DNA of 8,614 bases from NCBI GenBank assembly GCA_040902705.1, contig JBBDWT010000019.1:1-8614 (forward strand), written 5' to 3'. Within the stretch, counting starts at the first letter, position 1. Each line of letters opens with the position of its first letter. The DNA is from DATBSK01 sp040902705 (lineage in GTDB: Bacteria; Actinomycetota; Acidimicrobiia; IMCC26256; PALSA-555). The translations under genes were made by a program, and so were the position numbers. Positions 6,022 to 8,614 of the stretch are shown here, in pieces. Under the pieces are notes generated by a model, which had not been told where the DNA came from, did no database searches, and saw nothing but the letters and a program-made list of their open reading frames with translations.

Positions 6022-6061
6022 TGCGTCCCTCACCGTCGTAGAGCGGGTCGAGAGACGCATC
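6020..6061. terminator. Hairpin between convergent phosphatase and bioB genes
   Basis: GATGCGTCCCTC (6020-6031) pairs with GAGAGACGCATC (6050-6061), 11 of 12 positions matching. Three further pairs (ACC/GGT) are possible inside the loop. The stem starts within the phosphatase stop codon and ends 29 bases from the bioB stop, so it could stop transcription from both sides. No T-tract follows on either strand. The 68-bp gap between the two genes holds nothing else. Confidence 0.5.
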
Positions 6062-6089
6062 TAGGAGAGAGCGGGCCGGACCTCGGGCG

Positions 6090-7193
6090 TCAGCGGGCGG
6101 GGCGGACGGTGACGGGGATCGATACCGGAGCCGGTGTCGACGCGGTCGGGACGCGCGCCGGCATCGAGTGCCCACCGTCGGCGTCGACGATGAAGCGCCC
6201 CTCGCCGGGACCGTCGGCGACGGGCATGCCGAGCGCGTCGAGCAGCGCGAGGTCCTCCTCGGCCGGCCGACCACCGGTCGTGAGGTAGTTGCCGACGATC
6301 AGCGCGTTCGCGCCCGCGAGCAGGCCCATCGCCTGGAGCTCGCCGAGCACGTACTCACGGCCTCCGGCGAGCCGCAACCACGCGCTCGGCAGCACGAGTC
6401 GGAAGAGCGCGATCGCCTGGAGCGCCTCGCGGGGGCTGATCCTGCGCTCCTCGCCGAGCGGGGTGCCGGTCGGCAACAGGAAGTTGATCGGCACCTCGCA
6501 GGGCCCGAGCTCGCGCAGCTCGAACGCGAAGTCGACGCGCTGCTCGAGCGTCTCGCCCATGCCGAGGATCCCACCCGAGCACAGCTCCATGCCCGCGTCG
6601 ATCGCGAGGCGCGCGGTCGCGACCCGGTCGTCGTACGTGTGGGTGGTGCAGATGCGCGGAAAGACCTCGCGGCACGCCTCGAGGTTGTGGTTGTAACGCT
6701 TGACGCCGGCCGCAGCGAGGCGTTCCGCCTGCTCGGGCCTGAGCAACCCCAGCGAGCACGCGACCTCGAGCCCCGTCTCGGCGTGCACCGCATCGACGGC
6801 CTCGATCACCTTGGCGAGGAGCCGCTCCTCGGGGCCGCGCACCGCCACGACGATGCAGAACTGCGTGGCGCCCGCGTCGCGGGTCGCCCGGGCCGCGTTC
6901 AGCACGTCGTCGAGGTCGAGGAACGGGTACACGTCGACGTCGGTCGAGAAGCGCACCGACTGCGAGCAGAACGCGCAGTCCTCCGGGCACGCGCCCGACT
7001 TGGCGTTGATCAGGCTCTCCAGCTCCACCTCGTCGCCGCAGTACTCGAGGCGGACGCGGTGGGCGAGCGAGACGAGGTCGGTCACGTGGTCGAGCGGCAG
7101 CGCGGCGACGGCGGTCGCCTCCTCGCGGGTGATCGGTCGCCGCTCGTCGAGCAGCGCGGTCTCGGCGCGCTCGAGCGCCGGGGCGAGAGGCAT
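6090..7193 (-). CDS. bioB: Biotin synthase
   Basis: A 367-residue radical SAM enzyme that inserts sulfur into dethiobiotin, the last step of biotin synthesis. The [4Fe-4S] motif is C69-P-E-D-C73-A-F-C76. The ligands of the second, sulfur-donating cluster are C113 (FCIVVAVRGP), C146 (EVACSLGLL), C205 (ELCSGGILGMGE) and R274 (LRLAGGRE). Their spacing corresponds to E. coli C97, C128, C188 and R260. YNHNLE and LTTGG are also typical. Compared with E. coli (346 residues) there is a longer N-terminus and a disordered C-terminal tail of about 20 residues rich in Pro, Thr and Val. The start is the ATG at 7193, preceded by TACGGT and 6 bases with no Shine-Dalgarno sequence. The frame runs open far upstream, antisense to the oxidase gene, but that part is not BioB-like. 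No bioA, bioD or bioF, and no small BioB-accessory gene, lies beside it. Confidence 0.96.
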   Translation of the reverse strand: MPLAPALERAETALLDERRPITREEATAVAALPLDHVTDLVSLAHRVRLEYCGDEVELESLINAKSGACPEDCAFCSQSVRFSTDVDVYPFLDLDDVLNAARATRDAGATQFCIVVAVRGPEERLLAKVIEAVDAVHAETGLEVACSLGLLRPEQAERLAAAGVKRYNHNLEACREVFPRICTTHTYDDRVATARLAIDAGMELCSGGILGMGETLEQRVDFAFELRELGPCEVPINFLLPTGTPLGEERRISPREALQAIALFRLVLPSAWLRLAGGREYVLGELQAMGLLAGANALIVGNYLTTGGRPAEEDLALLDALGMPVADGPGEGRFIVDADGGHSMPARVPTASTPAPVSIPVTVRPAR

Positions 7194-7199
7194 AGGGGC

Positions 7200-7205
7200 A
7201 CCGTA
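7200..7205 (-). promoter_or_regulatory. -10 element TACGGT for bioB (leaderless)
   Basis: On the minus strand TACGGT is followed by 6 bases (GCCCCT) and the bioB ATG. The sequence before the ATG has no purine-rich ribosome binding site, so a leaderless transcript explains the start best. No BirA/BioQ-type operator is obvious nearby. Confidence 0.5.
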
Positions 7206-7237
7206 GCGCGCGGCGTTTCCGGGTCCCCCAGCGTCCC

Positions 7238-7253
7238 GGCCGACAGGACGGCC
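7238..7253. promoter_or_regulatory. Interrupted palindrome GGCCG-N6-CGGCC beside the oxidase promoter
   Basis: Two 5-bp arms are separated by ACAGGA, and the right arm abuts the proposed TAGGTT -10 element. Its place in the 72-bp divergent region between bioB and the oxidase would suit a regulator of one or both genes. The arms are pure G/C and short, so chance is likely enough to keep this tentative. Confidence 0.25.
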
Positions 7254-7259
7254 TAGGTT
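7254..7259 (+). promoter_or_regulatory. -10 element TAGGTT for the amine oxidase gene (leaderless)
   Basis: TAGGTT is followed by 6 bases (GATCCG) and the GTG at 7266. It mirrors the bioB arrangement on the opposite strand; the two -10 boxes are 48 bases apart, back to back. No Shine-Dalgarno sequence or clear -35 box is seen. Confidence 0.55.
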
Positions 7260-7265
7260 GATCCG

Positions 7266-8614
7266 GTGCCGAACGAGACGATCGACACCGATGTCTGCGT
7301 CGTCGGGGCGGGCCTGGCCGGGCTCACTGCGGCGCGCGACCTCGTCGCGGCGGGACGCGACGTCGTGGTCCTCGAGGCCCGCGACCGCGTCGGCGGACGC
7401 GTGCTCACCGAGACGCTCGCCGACGGGACCCGCATCGACCACGGCGGGCAGTGGATCGGGCCCGGTCAGCACCGGATGGCGCACCTCGCCGAGGACCTCG
7501 GGCTCGACACGTTCCCGACGTACGACGACGGTGAGAACCTGCTCCGGTTCGGTGGGCGGACCGCGCGCTACGAAGGCGCGATCCCGCGCCTGAGCCCGGT
7601 CGTGCTCGCCGACATGGCCCAGGCCCAGACGCGGTTCGACCGGCTCGCGACACGTGTCCCGCTCGACGCACCGTGGGCGGCCGACCGCGCCCAAGAGTGG
7701 GACGGCCAGACGTTCGAGTCGTGGATCCGTCGCAACGCGGTCACGCGTGGCGCGCGGGAGCTGCTGACGCTCTACTCCGAAGCCGTGTTCGCGGCCGAGC
7801 CCACCGAGCTGTCGCTGCTCCACGCGCTCTTCTACACGCACTCGGGCAACGGCGTCGATGTGCTCGCCGGCACACGCGACGGCGCGCAGCAGGATCGCTT
7901 CGTCGGCGGCGCCCAGGGCACGGCGCTCGGCCTGGCCGCCAACCTCGGTGATCGCGTGCGTCTTGGCCAAGCGGTCCGACGCATCGACCGGTCCGACGAC
8001 GCGGTCGCCGTCCTGACCGACTCCGTCCTGGTCTCGGCGCGCCACGTCGTGGTCACGATCCCGCCGCCCCTCGCTGCGCGTGTGCGGTACGAGCCGGCGC
8101 TCCCCGCCGCGCGCGATGCGCTGACGCAGCGCCTCCCGATGGGCGCAGTGATCAAGTGCCACCTGCTCTACGACGAGCCGTTCTGGCGCGACGAGGGTCT
8201 CACCGGCCAGGCGACAACCGACATCGGACCGGTGAAGCTCACCTTCGACAACTCGCCGCCCTCGGGGTCACCGGGAGTGCTGCTCGCGTTCGTCGAGGGC
8301 GCGAACGCGCGCGCCCTGAGCCGGCTCGAGCCGGGGGACCGTCGGCGCGAGGTGCTCGCGTCGGTGTCCGGCCTGTTGGGGCCGGCCGCCGCCCGACCGG
8401 TCGAGTACCTCGAACGCGACTGGACCGCAGAAGAGTGGACACGGGGCTGCTACGCGGCACTGTTCACGCCCGGCACCTGGACGCAGCTCGGTCCCGCGCT
8501 GCGCGCGCCCGTCGGGCGGATCCACTGGGCCGGCACCGAGACCGCCACGGTCTGGTGCGGCTACATGGACGGCGCGGTGCAGTCGGGGGAACGCGTCGCG
8601 ACCGAGATCCTGGC
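7266..8614 (+). CDS. Flavin monoamine oxidase (MAO family), C-terminus cut off
   Basis: 449 codons are present; the frame leaves the window at ...GERVATEIL, so probably only a few residues are missing. The protein oxidises amines to imines with FAD and makes H2O2. The dinucleotide fold is G14-A-G16-L-A-G19, with E37 ending the second strand (VVVLEARDRVGGR) and GGQWIGP at 60-66. The C-terminal half follows human MAO-B closely. K297 in MGAVIKC matches the lysine near flavin N5 (MAO-B K296), and C395 in GCY matches the cysteine that binds FAD covalently (C397). Y396 and Y433 match the aromatic pair (Y398, Y435), within AGTETA...GYMDGAVQSGERVA. FAD may therefore be covalently attached, unlike in putrescine oxidases that lack this cysteine. 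No signal peptide or membrane tail is seen within the window, so it is likely cytoplasmic. The substrate is unknown. The GTG start follows TAGGTT by 6 bases. Confidence 0.93.
   Translation, partial: MPNETIDTDVCVVGAGLAGLTAARDLVAAGRDVVVLEARDRVGGRVLTETLADGTRIDHGGQWIGPGQHRMAHLAEDLGLDTFPTYDDGENLLRFGGRTARYEGAIPRLSPVVLADMAQAQTRFDRLATRVPLDAPWAADRAQEWDGQTFESWIRRNAVTRGARELLTLYSEAVFAAEPTELSLLHALFYTHSGNGVDVLAGTRDGAQQDRFVGGAQGTALGLAANLGDRVRLGQAVRRIDRSDDAVAVLTDSVLVSARHVVVTIPPPLAARVRYEPALPAARDALTQRLPMGAVIKCHLLYDEPFWRDEGLTGQATTDIGPVKLTFDNSPPSGSPGVLLAFVEGANARALSRLEPGDRRREVLASVSGLLGPAAARPVEYLERDWTAEEWTRGCYAALFTPGTWTQLGPALRAPVGRIHWAGTETATVWCGYMDGAVQSGERVATEIL

Noticed and set aside
6168..7256. 362-codon plus-strand ORF opposite bioB
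   Set aside because: Antisense shadow of bioB, whose radical SAM motifs are intact on the minus strand.
7194..8162. A 323-codon upstream extension of the bioB frame on the minus strand
   Set aside because: It is antisense to the clearly recognisable monoamine oxidase, has an Arg/Asp/Gly-rich shadow composition and matches no BioB domain; open antisense frames are expected at this G+C.

Overview
The window is about 70% G+C with no frame damage, and it looks like ordinary chromosomal sequence from a member of the Actinomycetota. Acidimicrobiia or a relative is my best guess, but that is inference from gene content, protein style and promoter style, not from a marker gene. I see no mobile element, CRISPR array, rRNA or tRNA.

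Layout. (1) 1-1445, minus strand: the first 481 codons of a helicase/exonuclease-like protein of the AddB / PD-(D/E)XK repair-nuclease type; the rest lies outside the window. (2) 1446-1586: a divergent intergenic region with a perfect 13-bp palindrome and a GC-rich hairpin. (3) 1587-3686, plus: a class A penicillin-binding protein with transglycosylase and transpeptidase motifs and a Thr/Ala/Pro tail built on a 21-bp tandem repeat. (4) 3738-6021, plus: a compact cluster comprising a possible 14-codon leader ORF, a coiled-coil/zinc-ribbon protein, ribonuclease HI, a five-helix membrane protein and a histidine phosphatase. The leader ORF/zinc-ribbon and membrane-protein/phosphatase junctions are both 4-base GTGA overlaps. 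(5) 6020-6061: a hairpin between convergent genes. (6) 6090-7193, minus: biotin synthase. (7) 7266 to the end, plus: a flavin monoamine oxidase, cut off by the window edge very near its C-terminus.

How the genes work together. The cluster in (4) resembles the mycobacterial Rv2229c-Rv2228c neighbourhood. There, as I recall, a zinc-ribbon protein sits next to one protein that fuses RNase HI to a CobC-like histidine phosphatase. Here the two halves are separate genes with a membrane-protein gene between them. The penicillin-binding protein builds cell wall outside the membrane, BioB makes biotin, and the oxidase probably degrades amines; nothing ties these three into one pathway.

The most consistent signal is regulatory. 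Four start codons (1445 minus, 3738 plus, 7193 minus, 7266 plus) each lie 6-7 bases after a TANNNT hexamer. That is the arrangement expected of leaderless actinobacterial transcripts, and it fixes several starts that lack a Shine-Dalgarno sequence. I found no clear new defence or biosynthetic system; the cluster with the inserted membrane protein is the most unusual part.
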